Shown here: positions 6,967 to 14,682 of the stretch, piece after piece
Numbering within the stretch: the first letter of the stretch is position 1
Layout: each line of letters opens with the position of its first letter
DNA from: Bog-950 sp964615305
Lineage (GTDB): Bacteria; Bacteroidota; Bacteroidia; Chitinophagales; LD1
Length of the DNA stretch: 64,000 bases
Assembly: GCA_964615305.1 (NCBI GenBank)
Contig: CAZTNA010000008.1
Location: 1 to 64,000 of the forward strand
Direction of reading: 5' to 3'
Made by a program: the position numbers and the translations under genes
The notes under the pieces: generated by a model
What the model saw: the letters and a program-made list of their open reading frames with translations, nothing else
What the model was told of the DNA's origin: nothing
The model's database searches: none

Positions 6967-8451
6967 CTATCCTTTCATTTTGCGTTTTCCTTTTTCTTTA
7001 GGGAAATTGTTTCCTCCTTTAATCTTATTACCTGAAGGAGAACCTACTTTATCCATGGCGCAACGGAAACCTAAGTCATCGGTGCTAAGTGCCTGGTCTA
7101 AATATCTGCGGGTACCCGGAGACAAAAAGTAAGCTCTGTCTTTCCAGCTTCCACCTTTAAATACGCGAGCTTCTTCGTTAATCAATGATGACTGCCCGAA
7201 TTTGTAATCTACGTTTGATTGTTCATCACCATCACCGTAGTTACGAACTTCACCTTTGCGGTAGTTTCTGCGGTTAGCGCTTTCTTCCTGAGTAACTTCA
7301 CGATATTGAATTTTACCCAATGAATCTTTTTCAACCGGGTTGCCGTCAGCATCCAACACTTTTGTTTTGAAGGTGTTTCCACGGAAAGTTCTGAAATCGT
7401 TCGCATCAGAAGTAGTCATAGGACGGTAAACATCCATTACCCACTCGTTTACGTTTCCTGCCATGTTATACAAACCAAAATCGTTTGGCATAAATGATTT
7501 TACAGGAGCTGTGATATCAGCGTTATCATTCAATTTACCGCTTATACCCATGTTATCACCACGACCTCTTTTGAAGTTAGCCAAAAACGAACCTTGCCAC
7601 ATGCCTGATTTAGGGTATCGTGTAGATGTTCCGTTCCAAGGGTAAATTCTGCGGTCAGTAATTCTTTCTTCAGAAGTTGCTGGTTGGTTACCAACTAAAC
7701 CAAGAGCAGCGTATTCCCACTCAGCTTCTGTTGGTAAACGATACTTCGGCAACATAATACCATCTTCCAACTTTACGTGACGAGTACCTGAACCGTTCGG
7801 ATCTAAATCTTTCATAGGTCTTTTACCGGCAGCACCTTCATATTGGCCTACTAAGTAAGATTCCGTATTAAAGTTATCGCTACCAACTTGTGATGGGTTT
7901 TCAGCCAACACACCCTTATTGATAAGTATGCGTTCGTTTACGCGGTCGCTTCTCCAAGAAGAAAAGTCATTTGCCTGTAACCAGTTAACGCCAACAACCG
8001 GATAAAGATCGTAAGCCGGATGACGGAAGTAATACTCTACATATGGCTCGTTGTAGGCCAACTCATCTCTCCATACCAATGTATCAGGCAATGCCTTCTT
8101 CACCACATCCGGAAAATCGGTACCAAACACGCGGTTCATCCAGTAGAGGTATTCGCGGTAGTGAACGTTTGCAATTTCAGTTTCGTCCATGTAGTATGAC
8201 GATACAGTAGCTCTGCGTGCAATGTTGTGGTATTCATACATCACATCCTGCTCGGTGTTACCCATTACAAAAGTTCCGCCTTGCACATACACAAGACCCG
8301 GACCTGTTTCCTGCCCCTGATATTTCACTACTTCAAAGCCTCCGTTCTTGGAGTCGTTGTAGTTCCATCCGGTAACAGATGATTTTTCTTTGCCGCAAGA
8401 TGCTATCACAAAGGGCAAAGCAAGAAGCAAATACATTTTGTTGAACTTCAT
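6967..8451 (-). CDS. gldJ: gliding motility/T9SS lipoprotein GldJ
   Basis: A 494-residue lipoprotein of the SUMF1/formylglycine-generating-enzyme fold used as a structural part of the T9SS/gliding machinery. Signal and lipobox: LLLALPFVIASC with Cys19. The start of the mature part (GWNYNDSKNGGFEVV, then QETGPGLVYVQGGTFVMG) is characteristic of GldJ rather than GldK. SUMF1 blocks follow: YYMDETEIANVHYREYL, RLPTEAEWEYAA, YNMAGNVNEWVMDVY and FKGGSWKDRAYFLSPGTRR at the C-terminal end. A basic tail (KEKGKRKMKG) closes it. In Flavobacterium GldJ stabilises GldK and is needed for export; the same role here is inferred. It is followed by a strong terminator. Confidence 0.9.
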   Translation of the reverse strand: MKFNKMYLLLALPFVIASCGKEKSSVTGWNYNDSKNGGFEVVKYQGQETGPGLVYVQGGTFVMGNTEQDVMYEYHNIARRATVSSYYMDETEIANVHYREYLYWMNRVFGTDFPDVVKKALPDTLVWRDELAYNEPYVEYYFRHPAYDLYPVVGVNWLQANDFSSWRSDRVNERILINKGVLAENPSQVGSDNFNTESYLVGQYEGAAGKRPMKDLDPNGSGTRHVKLEDGIMLPKYRLPTEAEWEYAALGLVGNQPATSEERITDRRIYPWNGTSTRYPKSGMWQGSFLANFKRGRGDNMGISGKLNDNADITAPVKSFMPNDFGLYNMAGNVNEWVMDVYRPMTTSDANDFRTFRGNTFKTKVLDADGNPVEKDSLGKIQYREVTQEESANRRNYRKGEVRNYGDGDEQSNVDYKFGQSSLINEEARVFKGGSWKDRAYFLSPGTRRYLDQALSTDDLGFRCAMDKVGSPSGNKIKGGNNFPKEKGKRKMKG

Positions 8452-8564
8452 GTTGGTTTATGTTTAGTTTTTAAAGGGTTCAAATTTTAAAGGTTGCTAA
8501 AATATAGTTTTGAACGAAAGCGCAAAACCTTACAAAACTTTCATACCTCGAATTATTAAAATCA

Positions 8565-8617
8565 TTTGGCGCTACCGTTTTCTCCTCCGCTCAACATCTT
8601 GCGCGCCACGCGCGTTC
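8565..8617. repeat. 53-bp intergenic repeat, TTTGGCGC...GCGCGCCACGCGCG, copy 1
   Basis: TTTGGCGCTACCGTTTT begins at 8565 and GCGCGCCACGCGCGTTC occupies 8601-8617. A second copy at 16135-16187 has the same two ends at exactly the same 36-nt offset, with a diverged middle. It lies between porP-like and gldJ. Confidence 0.7.
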
Positions 8618-8640
8618 AACGGCTTGCCTTCTTCACCTAA

Positions 8641-9678
8641 TCAAAAATTCAATATATCGGGGCAGGGCACATAACCTTTGTTCTTTTTCGGATTAAGCGA
8701 ATTGTCATCGCCTGTCCAGTTAAAAGTAAACGACAGTTCGTGCGTTCCGCCTGTTTTATTTATCAATTTAGAGATGGTGTAGTCATAACTATACCCTACT
8801 CTGAATTTTCCTTTTTTAAAGCCCACATATCCAATCACGGCATCTGAATTTCGAATAGCGTGGCGGTAACCCAAACCGAAATACATAAAGCTGATACCGG
8901 TTAAAAAAGTTCCTTCTGCCTGAAACGCGTTTCGCTGATTCACAAATAGAACGTTAGGTGATACCCAAATATTGTATCGCATTTCTTTTTTGTGTCGTAC
9001 AGGAAACACACCTCCGAAATGCACTTTAAATTTTATGGGCACCTGGGCATCGGTAGTGCCGGTAAAACTCTGTTTATGCATGAGTAGATTGTTTACGGCA
9101 AAACCCACATATAGTTTCTCGGTAAAAAACAAAGCACCGGCCCCCATTTCTCCTCTATGCAACGCGGTAGTACCCGGTGTTGGTTCTGTGGTGGGGTTTA
9201 GCTGGTCAATATTGTTGTAAAAGCCTGTGTAAGGGTTTACCATATCGCTCCATCGCAATTCGCTCCACTTAATTCTGCTGTGTATATAACTTCCTTCAAC
9301 ACCTATTTTTACAGCCATTTTGCGATTAATTTTTATTTGCTGCGAGTAAAGCAAACTCACTTTATAACTGCCGTAAATGCCATTGGCAACTAAATCGCCT
9401 ACAAACAGGCATCCTATTCCCGCGCGTATTTTATCAATGTGCATGTCGAAACCCGCCATGTATGTAGTATATCCTCCATTAAAACCATCACCTAACGCAC
9501 TCCACTGGTTACGGTAATTAATCATAGCCCTCGGACCATACGAAATGCCCGCCATAGCAGGGTTCAGTTGCAGAGGTGCACTAAAATACTGGCTCATTTC
9601 TACGTCCTGAGTTTTGCCTTCATTAACAAAAGCAAAGCAGACAAGCGCTAACAACAAATATTTGAATACGGATTTCAA
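8641..9678 (-). CDS. PorP/SprF family T9SS outer-membrane protein
   Basis: A 345-residue beta-barrel-type protein. After a signal peptide (VFKYLLLALVCFAFVNEGKTQ) comes the PorP/SprF hallmark MSQYFSAPLQLNPAMAG, then alternating amphipathic strands through the length and an ending PCPDILNF. Members interact with T9SS cargo or with peptidoglycan-linked PorE in the outer membrane. It lies upstream of gldJ on the same strand with a 189-nt gap containing a repeat, so an independent promoter is possible. Paralogues are usually numerous, so I give no specific symbol. Confidence 0.88.
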   Translation of the reverse strand: MKSVFKYLLLALVCFAFVNEGKTQDVEMSQYFSAPLQLNPAMAGISYGPRAMINYRNQWSALGDGFNGGYTTYMAGFDMHIDKIRAGIGCLFVGDLVANGIYGSYKVSLLYSQQIKINRKMAVKIGVEGSYIHSRIKWSELRWSDMVNPYTGFYNNIDQLNPTTEPTPGTTALHRGEMGAGALFFTEKLYVGFAVNNLLMHKQSFTGTTDAQVPIKFKVHFGGVFPVRHKKEMRYNIWVSPNVLFVNQRNAFQAEGTFLTGISFMYFGLGYRHAIRNSDAVIGYVGFKKGKFRVGYSYDYTISKLINKTGGTHELSFTFNWTGDDNSLNPKKNKGYVPCPDILNF

Positions 9679-9761
9679 TTTATATAGCGATAGTTAAACT
9701 TAAAAACCACTTGTTTATTGTGTTTTTGAAAGGCGGCTAAAATAAGAAGTGAAGTGAAACA

Positions 9762-9853
9762 CCGATGAGGTAATGAGTTAATTTGCCGGTAAGCCGATGA
9801 AAACGATTTGTCTTTGCAAGGAAATTCGGCTTTGCGGGCTGACGAAGCAATCT
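9762..9853. repeat. intergenic repeat remnants, AGATTGCTTCGTC type plus short-period tract
   Basis: Reverse-complemented, 9809-9853 begins AGATTGCTTCGTC and ends TTGCAAAGAC, which matches a widespread intergenic repeat form (AGATTGCTTCGTC...TTGCAATGAC). A short-period tract with GCCGATGA/GTAATGA units precedes it (9762-9800). The 329-nt gap 9679-10007 otherwise shows no gene. Confidence 0.45.
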
Positions 9854-10007
9854 TGGTATTTGTAGTTTTGAAAAGACAAAGCGGAAGATAGCTTCAGCAT
9901 TTACTTGTATAAATTTTTTATGGAAAATGCTTCGCTCTGACATTAACTTTCAAAAAAAGGCAGCTAACGTCAAACAACTATTATCTCTAAATCATTTATT
10001 TGCTTCC

Positions 10008-10460
10008 ATGCGGGTAACTATTCAAAGAGTAAGTGAGGCCTCTGTTACGATTAACGGAACTGTAAAGTCGAAAATTGGCTTGGGATTATTGGTGCTGGCG
10101 GGTTTCGAAGAGGCAGATACTATTGAAGATATAGAATGGATGAGCAGCAAGTTGGTGAATCTTCGCATTTTTCAGGATAGTAATGAGCAAATGAATTTAT
10201 CAGTAAAAGATATGAATGGCGCTGTAATTATTGTTTCGCAGTTTACGCTTCATGCATTAACTAAAAAGGGAAATCGCCCATCTTTTATCCGTGCTGCAAA
10301 ACCCGATGTAGCCATTCCGCTTTACGAAAAATTTGTAGCACAGGTAGAAAAAGAGTTAGGAAAAACTGTAAGCACCGGTGAGTTTGGTGCCGATATGAAA
10401 GTGGCTTTGATAAATGATGGGCCTGTAACTATTAACATAGATAGTAAGAGTAGGGAGTAA
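10008..10460 (+). CDS. dtd: D-aminoacyl-tRNA deacylase
   Basis: A 150-residue cytoplasmic enzyme that hydrolyses D-amino acids wrongly attached to tRNA. The start at the ATG at 10008 gives the family N-terminus MRVTIQRVSEASVTING. Both active-site signatures are present: SQFTLHA (about 76-82) and the GNRPSFIRAA segment, and the C-terminal GEFGADMKVALINDGPVT block is intact. Length is normal. A further 27 codons are open upstream but are not family-like. The stop codon touches the inverted repeat at 10460. Confidence 0.95.
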   Translation: MRVTIQRVSEASVTINGTVKSKIGLGLLVLAGFEEADTIEDIEWMSSKLVNLRIFQDSNEQMNLSVKDMNGAVIIVSQFTLHALTKKGNRPSFIRAAKPDVAIPLYEKFVAQVEKELGKTVSTGEFGADMKVALINDGPVTINIDSKSRE

Positions 10461-10539
10461 ACCCCTAAATCCCCTAAAGGTGACTTAACAACCAACGGCC
10501 GGATTTATATTTAAGTCCCCCTTAGGGGATTTAGGGGTT
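10460..10539. repeat. empty inverted pair of CCCCTAAAGGGG-family repeats
   Basis: The left copy (10460-10488) and the reverse complement of the right copy (10511-10539) agree at 27 of 29 positions; both begin AACCCCTAAATCCCC and end GACTTAA. A 22-nt spacer separates them. The left copy begins on the dtd stop codon and the right copy supplies the stop codon of the convergent gene 10531-11505. It has the boundaries of the DUF559 cassette at 12161-12590 but no gene inside. Confidence 0.85.
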
Positions 10540-11505
10540 CTTCACAAACTTCTTTACTGTTCTGTCTATTCGCAGAAAGTAATCTCCCGAATTCCAGTTT
10601 TCAGTTTTCAGTTTACTGTTTTCTGTTGTTAATGTGGCTTGCATAATTTTTCTCCCCATTAAGTCAAAAATTTCTGCACTAACCGGAAACTGTAAACCGA
10701 AAACTGAAAACTCACTTGAAAATGGATTCGGATAAATCACAAAATCTTCCTTTGCTATCTCGTTTACTCCGGAAACAAGAACCCTTTCTGAGTTATCAGC
10801 ATTCAGCACTTCCTTGGTATCGTGCCTTTGCACTAAGCACATAGTATGCAGATTGTTGATACTCCAACCGCTTTCCACTTTGTAGTAGAAAGTATAAACC
10901 ACAGAATCGTTAAGTAAAGGGAGCGCGAAAAAATTTCCTTCGGGCGCTGTCAGTGCTTTTCTAAAAACATCATGATGAACGGTTTCGCCATTGCTAGCAT
11001 TGTAGTTAACCGGTTCTTCGGCTACTCCTGCAAAAAGTTTTACGGTAGAAAGCGATGTAGCCCCTGTGGTTTTAACCACCACCGTTACTTTTATAGAATC
11101 AGTGGTTATCAGTTCTTCGTAAGCACGGACTTCAATAGGTGAAAACTGATTTAATGCAGTATCAATCGTAGTATTGTTGATAGCGGGACTGGCGGAAGGC
11201 AATTGTTTGCCGTTTAAAAAATAATCAGGCGTAGAACCGTAAGTGTTGTAGTAACTGGTGCGGGTATCATTCTCGGGTTTGTTCTGTTGGTTGAAGTAAC
11301 AGTTTTGATACGGTGCACTTGGATGATACGCTATATGAATTACTTGCGGATAGTTGTCCAATACTGAATAAAAGCCGGGATTTCGCGAAGCGCATATACT
11401 GCATTTGGTATTAGTAAAATGCTCGATAACCACCTGTTTAGGTGACTGTGAAAAACCGGTTACAGATACAAACAACAAAACACACGCAAAAAAATTCTTC
11501 CTCAT
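10531..11505 (-). CDS. Omp28-like thioredoxin-fold protein with T9SS sorting domain
   Basis: 324 residues with a signal peptide (FFACVLLFVSVTGFSQ). The mature start VVIEHFTNTKCSICASRNPGF carries a CxxC pair (Cys35, Cys38) in a thioredoxin-like position, followed by HIAYHPSAP and a TPDYFLNGK block as in the Omp28 family. Middle residues form Ig-like strands. From about 255 a T9SS type A sorting domain (IYPNPFSSEFSV, DLMGRKIM, SGDYFLRI) ends the protein. Two TGAAAAC heptamer tracts lie inside that domain, and the last residues NP and the stop come from the CCCCTAAA repeat. Probably secreted or surface-anchored; a redox role is possible but unproven. Confidence 0.85.
   Translation of the reverse strand: MRKNFFACVLLFVSVTGFSQSPKQVVIEHFTNTKCSICASRNPGFYSVLDNYPQVIHIAYHPSAPYQNCYFNQQNKPENDTRTSYYNTYGSTPDYFLNGKQLPSASPAINNTTIDTALNQFSPIEVRAYEELITTDSIKVTVVVKTTGATSLSTVKLFAGVAEEPVNYNASNGETVHHDVFRKALTAPEGNFFALPLLNDSVVYTFYYKVESGWSINNLHTMCLVQRHDTKEVLNADNSERVLVSGVNEIAKEDFVIYPNPFSSEFSVFGLQFPVSAEIFDLMGRKIMQATLTTENSKLKTENWNSGDYFLRIDRTVKKFVKNP
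10596..10711. repeat. two opposed heptamer tracts (GTTTTCA / TGAAAAC) inside a sorting domain
   Basis: Tract one (10596-10630) has units AGTTTTC, AGTTTTC, AGTTTAC, TGTTTTC, TGTTGTT. Tract two (10684-10711) has CGGAAAC, TGTAAAC, CGAAAAC, TGAAAAC. They are inverted relative to each other around about 53 nt. They encode TENSKLKTEN and FSVFGLQFPV, so both loops of the sorting domain are made of repeat. Confidence 0.7.
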
Positions 11506-11549
11506 AATTTTAGTTTTGGTTTCAGACGAAACTGATTTAAAAACCTTTC

Positions 11550-12176
11550 ATGTATATCCCCAAACATTTTAAAGAGGAAGACAAAAACGAAATAGAAAAA
11601 CTAATTCGCGAATTCGGTTTTGCCACTTTAGTTTCAATCAAAGATAATTTACCCTGGGCAACACATATTCCTCTTGAATTAATTACGGATGATTCGGGCA
11701 ATTGGGTTTTGCACGGACATGTTTCCCGTGCAAACCCTCAATGGAAAAATTTTGAAACAACTAACGATGTGTTGGCCATTTTCATGGGACCACACACGTA
11801 TGTTTCGCCATCGTGGTACAACCATCGCAATGTACCCACTTGGAATTACAAAGCTGTTCATGTGTATGGGAAAGCGCGTTTGGTGGAAGGCGAGAAATTA
11901 GAAACCATGCTTCGCCATTTAATGAAGCGCTACGAAACTGCTCATGCAGAAAAGCCACAGGGTTATGATGAAATACCTGCACACACTTTAGAAAAAGATT
12001 TGCGTGGTGTAGTTGGTTTCGAAATAAAAGTAGAGCGCGTAGAAGCTGTCAGCAAGCTATCGCAAAACAGAGATGCGGAGAGTTATAAAAATGTAATTGA
12101 TAAATTGAAAAAATCGGATGCGTATGATTCCGAACGCATAGCCGAGGAAATGGAGAAAAAACCCCCAACCCCCTAA
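11550..12176 (+). CDS. PaiB-like FMN-binding protein
   Basis: A 208-residue split-barrel flavoprotein of the PaiB/FMN-binding negative transcriptional regulator family. Family blocks: MYIPKHFKEED at the start, FATLVS, HGHVSRANPQWK (about 58-69), YVSPSWY, VPTWNYKAVHVYG and KLSQNR near the end. In Bacillus PaiB is linked to sporulation and protease repression; here the role is unknown and could be enzymatic. The last residues KPPTP and the stop codon are encoded by the left repeat of the adjacent DUF559 cassette, so the natural C-terminus has probably been replaced. Confidence 0.88.
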   Translation: MYIPKHFKEEDKNEIEKLIREFGFATLVSIKDNLPWATHIPLELITDDSGNWVLHGHVSRANPQWKNFETTNDVLAIFMGPHTYVSPSWYNHRNVPTWNYKAVHVYGKARLVEGEKLETMLRHLMKRYETAHAEKPQGYDEIPAHTLEKDLRGVVGFEIKVERVEAVSKLSQNRDAESYKNVIDKLKKSDAYDSERIAEEMEKKPPTP

Positions 12177-12590
12177 AGGGGGCTTAAATGCAAAAAGCAT
12201 GAGCAAAGTTAGACGTGATATGTTTTATGGAGCTAAGCCCGAAACATTTGAACTGGCTAAAGGATTAAGAAATCATGTTGCCGAAACGGAACAAATGCTT
12301 TGGAGTTATCTAAGCAAAAATCAATTAGTGGTAAAGTTTCGCAGGCAACATCCCATCAATAATTACATAGCAGATTTTTATTGCCACGAATACAAGTTGG
12401 TAGTGGAGTTAGATGGCAGCATTCATAACAACATTGACCAAAAAGAGAGAGACAGTTTTCGTAATGAAGAAATGAAAGCATTAGGCATTACGGTACTTCG
12501 TTTCAAAAATCAAGAGGTAATTCAATGCCCACAAAAAATTATTCAATCAATTAAAGACACCCTTGTTCCCCCTTTAGGGGGCTAGGGGGT
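12161..12590 (+). mobile_element. candidate repeat-bounded single-gene cassette (DUF559)
   Basis: Left boundary 12161-12183 and right boundary 12568-12590 are inverted copies of one palindromic unit: ACCCCC, then AA or TAG, then CCCCCTAAAGGGGG. Only a DUF559 gene lies between, and its stop codon (12583-12585) is inside the right copy. The upstream gene's stop is inside the left copy. No transposase is present. That this moves as a unit is inference; a flanking A-rich match (AAAA on both sides) is too simple to prove a target duplication. Confidence 0.5.
12199..12585 (+). CDS. DUF559 endonuclease-like protein
   Basis: A 128-residue protein of the DUF559 family, related in fold to very-short-patch-repair (Vsr) and restriction-like nucleases. 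The expected core is visible: ETEQMLWSYL helix (about 30-39), VVKFRRQHPINNYIADFYC (about 44-62), then VVELDGSIHNN (about 68-78) with the acidic E-x-D catalytic pair, and GITVLRFKNQEV near 94-105. Activity is presumed, not shown. The C-terminal LVPPLGG is encoded by the right-hand repeat, a type of ending I recognise from other Bacteroidota DUF559 proteins. Bounded by inverted repeats, it may be the effector of a small mobile cassette. Confidence 0.85.
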   Translation: MSKVRRDMFYGAKPETFELAKGLRNHVAETEQMLWSYLSKNQLVVKFRRQHPINNYIADFYCHEYKLVVELDGSIHNNIDQKERDSFRNEEMKALGITVLRFKNQEVIQCPQKIIQSIKDTLVPPLGG

Positions 12591-12602
12591 AAAATTCGTT
12601 CT

Positions 12603-12929
12603 ATGACTATCGAACAAGCCCAAACCACCGTTGACAACTGGATTAAGACAACCGGTGTCCGTTACTTTAACGAGCTAACCAACATGGCTATGCTTACCGA
12701 AGAAGTAGGCGAAGTGGCGCGCATTATTGCCCGCAAATACGGTGAGCAGAGTTTTAAAGAAAGTGACAAACAAAAAGAACTAAGCGATGAATTAGCTGAT
12801 GTGCTTTTTGTGCTCATTTGCCTTGCCAACCAAACAGGGGTTAACCTCACCGAAGCGCTACAAAAAAGCTTAGACAAAAAAACTAAGAGAGATGCCGACA
12901 GGCATCAGAATAACGAGAAGTTGAAATGA
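12603..12929 (+). CDS. MazG-like nucleotide pyrophosphohydrolase
   Basis: A 108-residue all-alpha NTP pyrophosphohydrolase-type protein. Metal-binding motifs are intact: EEVGEVAR at about 32-39 (ExxE) and SDELADVLFVL at about 60-70 (ExxD), as in MazG and iMazG proteins that hydrolyse NTPs or dNTPs to monophosphates, often for house-cleaning. Length is that of a single-domain iMazG. It lies 17 nt beyond the DUF559 stop and just outside the right repeat. A double hairpin follows. Confidence 0.88.
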   Translation: MTIEQAQTTVDNWIKTTGVRYFNELTNMAMLTEEVGEVARIIARKYGEQSFKESDKQKELSDELADVLFVLICLANQTGVNLTEALQKSLDKKTKRDADRHQNNEKLK

Positions 12930-12941
12930 TGCTTTGTTTTC

Positions 12942-12984
12942 CCTTCTCCTTTAGGAGAAGGTGTTCCGCGCATTTCAGCGGAAC
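12942..12984. repeat. double hairpin repeat between convergent genes
   Basis: CCTTCTCCT/AGGAGAAGG (12942-12961) and GTTCCGC/GCGGAAC (12963-12984) are two adjacent perfect hairpins. The pattern resembles the CTCCTTTAGGAG variant of the CCCCTAAAGGGG repeats, and it may also act as a terminator for the genes ending at 12929 and 12994, though no T run follows. Confidence 0.55.
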
Positions 12985-12993
12985 GGATGAGGT

Positions 12994-13398
12994 CTAACTC
13001 ACCGGATTCAGTGTAATGCTGAAAATTTTGTAAGAACCTAAATCACGGCCGTAGTAAAACTTATCGAGCGCTTCATACATGTTTTGTGCGCGGAAGTACG
13101 AGGTGTGCAGTTTGTTTTCGCCCACCTTTATCCATTGAACAGTTAAGCTGCTTTCGTTGTGATAATGCTGGTCAATATATTCCAGCATTTTTTTTAGTGC
13201 ATCTATTTTGTCGGTACCTGTTAGGGTGTGAAACAAAAACGACTGGTCGTGTTTGGGGTTTACCGTTACCAAATCAAGACGCACAGTTTCGTTTTTCTGC
13301 TTGTAATTAAAAATCAGGTTGTCTGAATCAATGCCAAGACGGTTCGCAATATCTTTCTGATACCGCGCTGTTTCAACGTTCTGGTCGGTTCTGGTCAT
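12994..13398 (-). CDS. hypothetical protein downstream of clpP
   Basis: 134 residues, no signal peptide or membrane segment. It has a mixed alpha/beta pattern: a helix (ALKKMLEYIDQHYH), strands (SLTVQWIKVG, YKIFSITL) and a YRAQ-like YFRAQNMYEALDKFYYG block. I recognise no family. It begins 5 nt after clpP on the same strand, so it is almost certainly cotranscribed with it and may be a Bacteroidota clpP partner; this is inference only. Confidence 0.7.
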   Translation of the reverse strand: MTRTDQNVETARYQKDIANRLGIDSDNLIFNYKQKNETVRLDLVTVNPKHDQSFLFHTLTGTDKIDALKKMLEYIDQHYHNESSLTVQWIKVGENKLHTSYFRAQNMYEALDKFYYGRDLGSYKIFSITLNPVS

Positions 13399-13403
13399 TT
13401 CAA

Positions 13404-14015
13404 TTAAAGTTTTTCCGCAATGCCATCAACAATTCCGTATTCTACTGCTTGCTTTGCATTCATCCAGTGGTCGCGGTCAAAATCTTTCATTACCTGCTCG
13501 AAAGTTTTGCCGCAGTTCTTTGCCAGCAACTCAGCACTCATTTCTTTTATTTTCAAAATTTCTGCTGCGGTAATTTCTATATCTGTTGCCTGACCATACA
13601 TGCCGCCCAAACTCGGCTGGTGAATCATTACCCTTCCGCTTGGCCAAATAAGGCGTTTGCCTTTAGTGCCTCCGCTTAAAAGTATAGAGCCCATAGAAGC
13701 CGCCAGCCCCATGCACACCGTAGTAACCGGTGACGAAATCATTTGCATGGTATCATACACTACCATACCGCTGGTAACCACGCCACCGGGGCTATTGATG
13801 TAAAACGTAATCTCTTTTCCCGGGTCGCTTGCCTCCAGAAACAACAAACGGTTTACTAGTTTTTCGGCACTCTCATCATGCACGCCACCCCACAAAAATA
13901 TTTTGCGCTGCTCTAGAAATTTGTTGTCAAATTTCATCATACCGCCTGCAAACTTCTCAATCAGTTTATCGGGTTCTGTTCCGGGTGTTTCGGGCTCTTC
14001 CAGTCTTGTATTCAT
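13404..14015 (-). CDS. clpP: ATP-dependent Clp protease proteolytic subunit
   Basis: 203-residue serine peptidase that forms the tetradecameric ClpP barrel fed by ClpX/ClpA-type unfoldases. The catalytic triad is readable: Ser107 in GLAASMGS, His132 in MIHQPSLGG, Asp182 in DRDHWMNAKQAVEYG. The N-terminal 30 residues are a Glu/Pro-rich leader that may be propeptide or axial loop. Length is normal. clpX is not adjacent; a small unknown gene follows within 5 nt. Confidence 0.96.
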   Translation of the reverse strand: MNTRLEEPETPGTEPDKLIEKFAGGMMKFDNKFLEQRKIFLWGGVHDESAEKLVNRLLFLEASDPGKEITFYINSPGGVVTSGMVVYDTMQMISSPVTTVCMGLAASMGSILLSGGTKGKRLIWPSGRVMIHQPSLGGMYGQATDIEITAAEILKIKEMSAELLAKNCGKTFEQVMKDFDRDHWMNAKQAVEYGIVDGIAEKL

Positions 14016-14143
14016 GCTTATTTTTTGTTGTTATAACGCGGGCGAAAATAGAATATTTTGAATGTGCCGTAGCGAAGTGAATTAAGCAGATAAACACAGC
14101 GCTGCAACAAAGTTGTTATTTTCACCTTTAGTGTATTGCACCT

Positions 14144-14611
14144 ATGGCTACAAAAAAGTTAGACAACGAATTACCCACCGATTATCAGCTTATAGGTATA
14201 GCAACTCCGTTAAAAGAGTATAAGTTGTGCTATCATCTTAATCAATTGCTCTCTGCCGATTTTCAAAAATTAGCCGATATGGTTTATGAATCGAGAGATA
14301 AAGCCAGGCAAGTGCCCTTTAGTGTGTTTAAATCTGGCGATGAGCACGACTTGGTACAGTATATGGTTTTTAGCAACAAAAATTTGAACGAAGTGCTGCT
14401 GCCTGAAATCAGCAATTTCGATTTTATATTGCAAATACACGGCCGCTTGGAGGCCGATGAAATAAAAGCTGTGGTAGAGAGCATTAATGGTTTGCCCGAT
14501 GTAATGCTTACGGCCGAAATTCCGGTTAAGAAAATAAAAAGCAAAGAGCGCCTTGTTTACCGCGAAGAAAAGCCCGTGCAAAAATCAATGATAAAACGGA
14601 TAAAGGCTTAG
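14144..14611 (+). CDS. IPExxxVDY family protein
   Basis: 155 residues, soluble, no known catalytic motif. It matches the Bacteroidota IPExxxVDY family in layout: YQLIGIATPLKEYKLCYHLNQLL at the start (about 15-37), VFKSGDEHDLVQYMVFSNK in the middle, LLPEISNFDFILQIHG (about 87-102) and a C-terminal basic strand. Family function is unknown, but it typically lies directly before pyruvate kinase, as here (71 nt gap, same strand). Confidence 0.75.
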   Translation: MATKKLDNELPTDYQLIGIATPLKEYKLCYHLNQLLSADFQKLADMVYESRDKARQVPFSVFKSGDEHDLVQYMVFSNKNLNEVLLPEISNFDFILQIHGRLEADEIKAVVESINGLPDVMLTAEIPVKKIKSKERLVYREEKPVQKSMIKRIKA

Positions 14612-14682
14612 TAGGGCATTGGGTTATTAGGTGGCTGTGTTTAACCCTTTATCCTACATTCGCTCAAACTATTACTCTGCCA

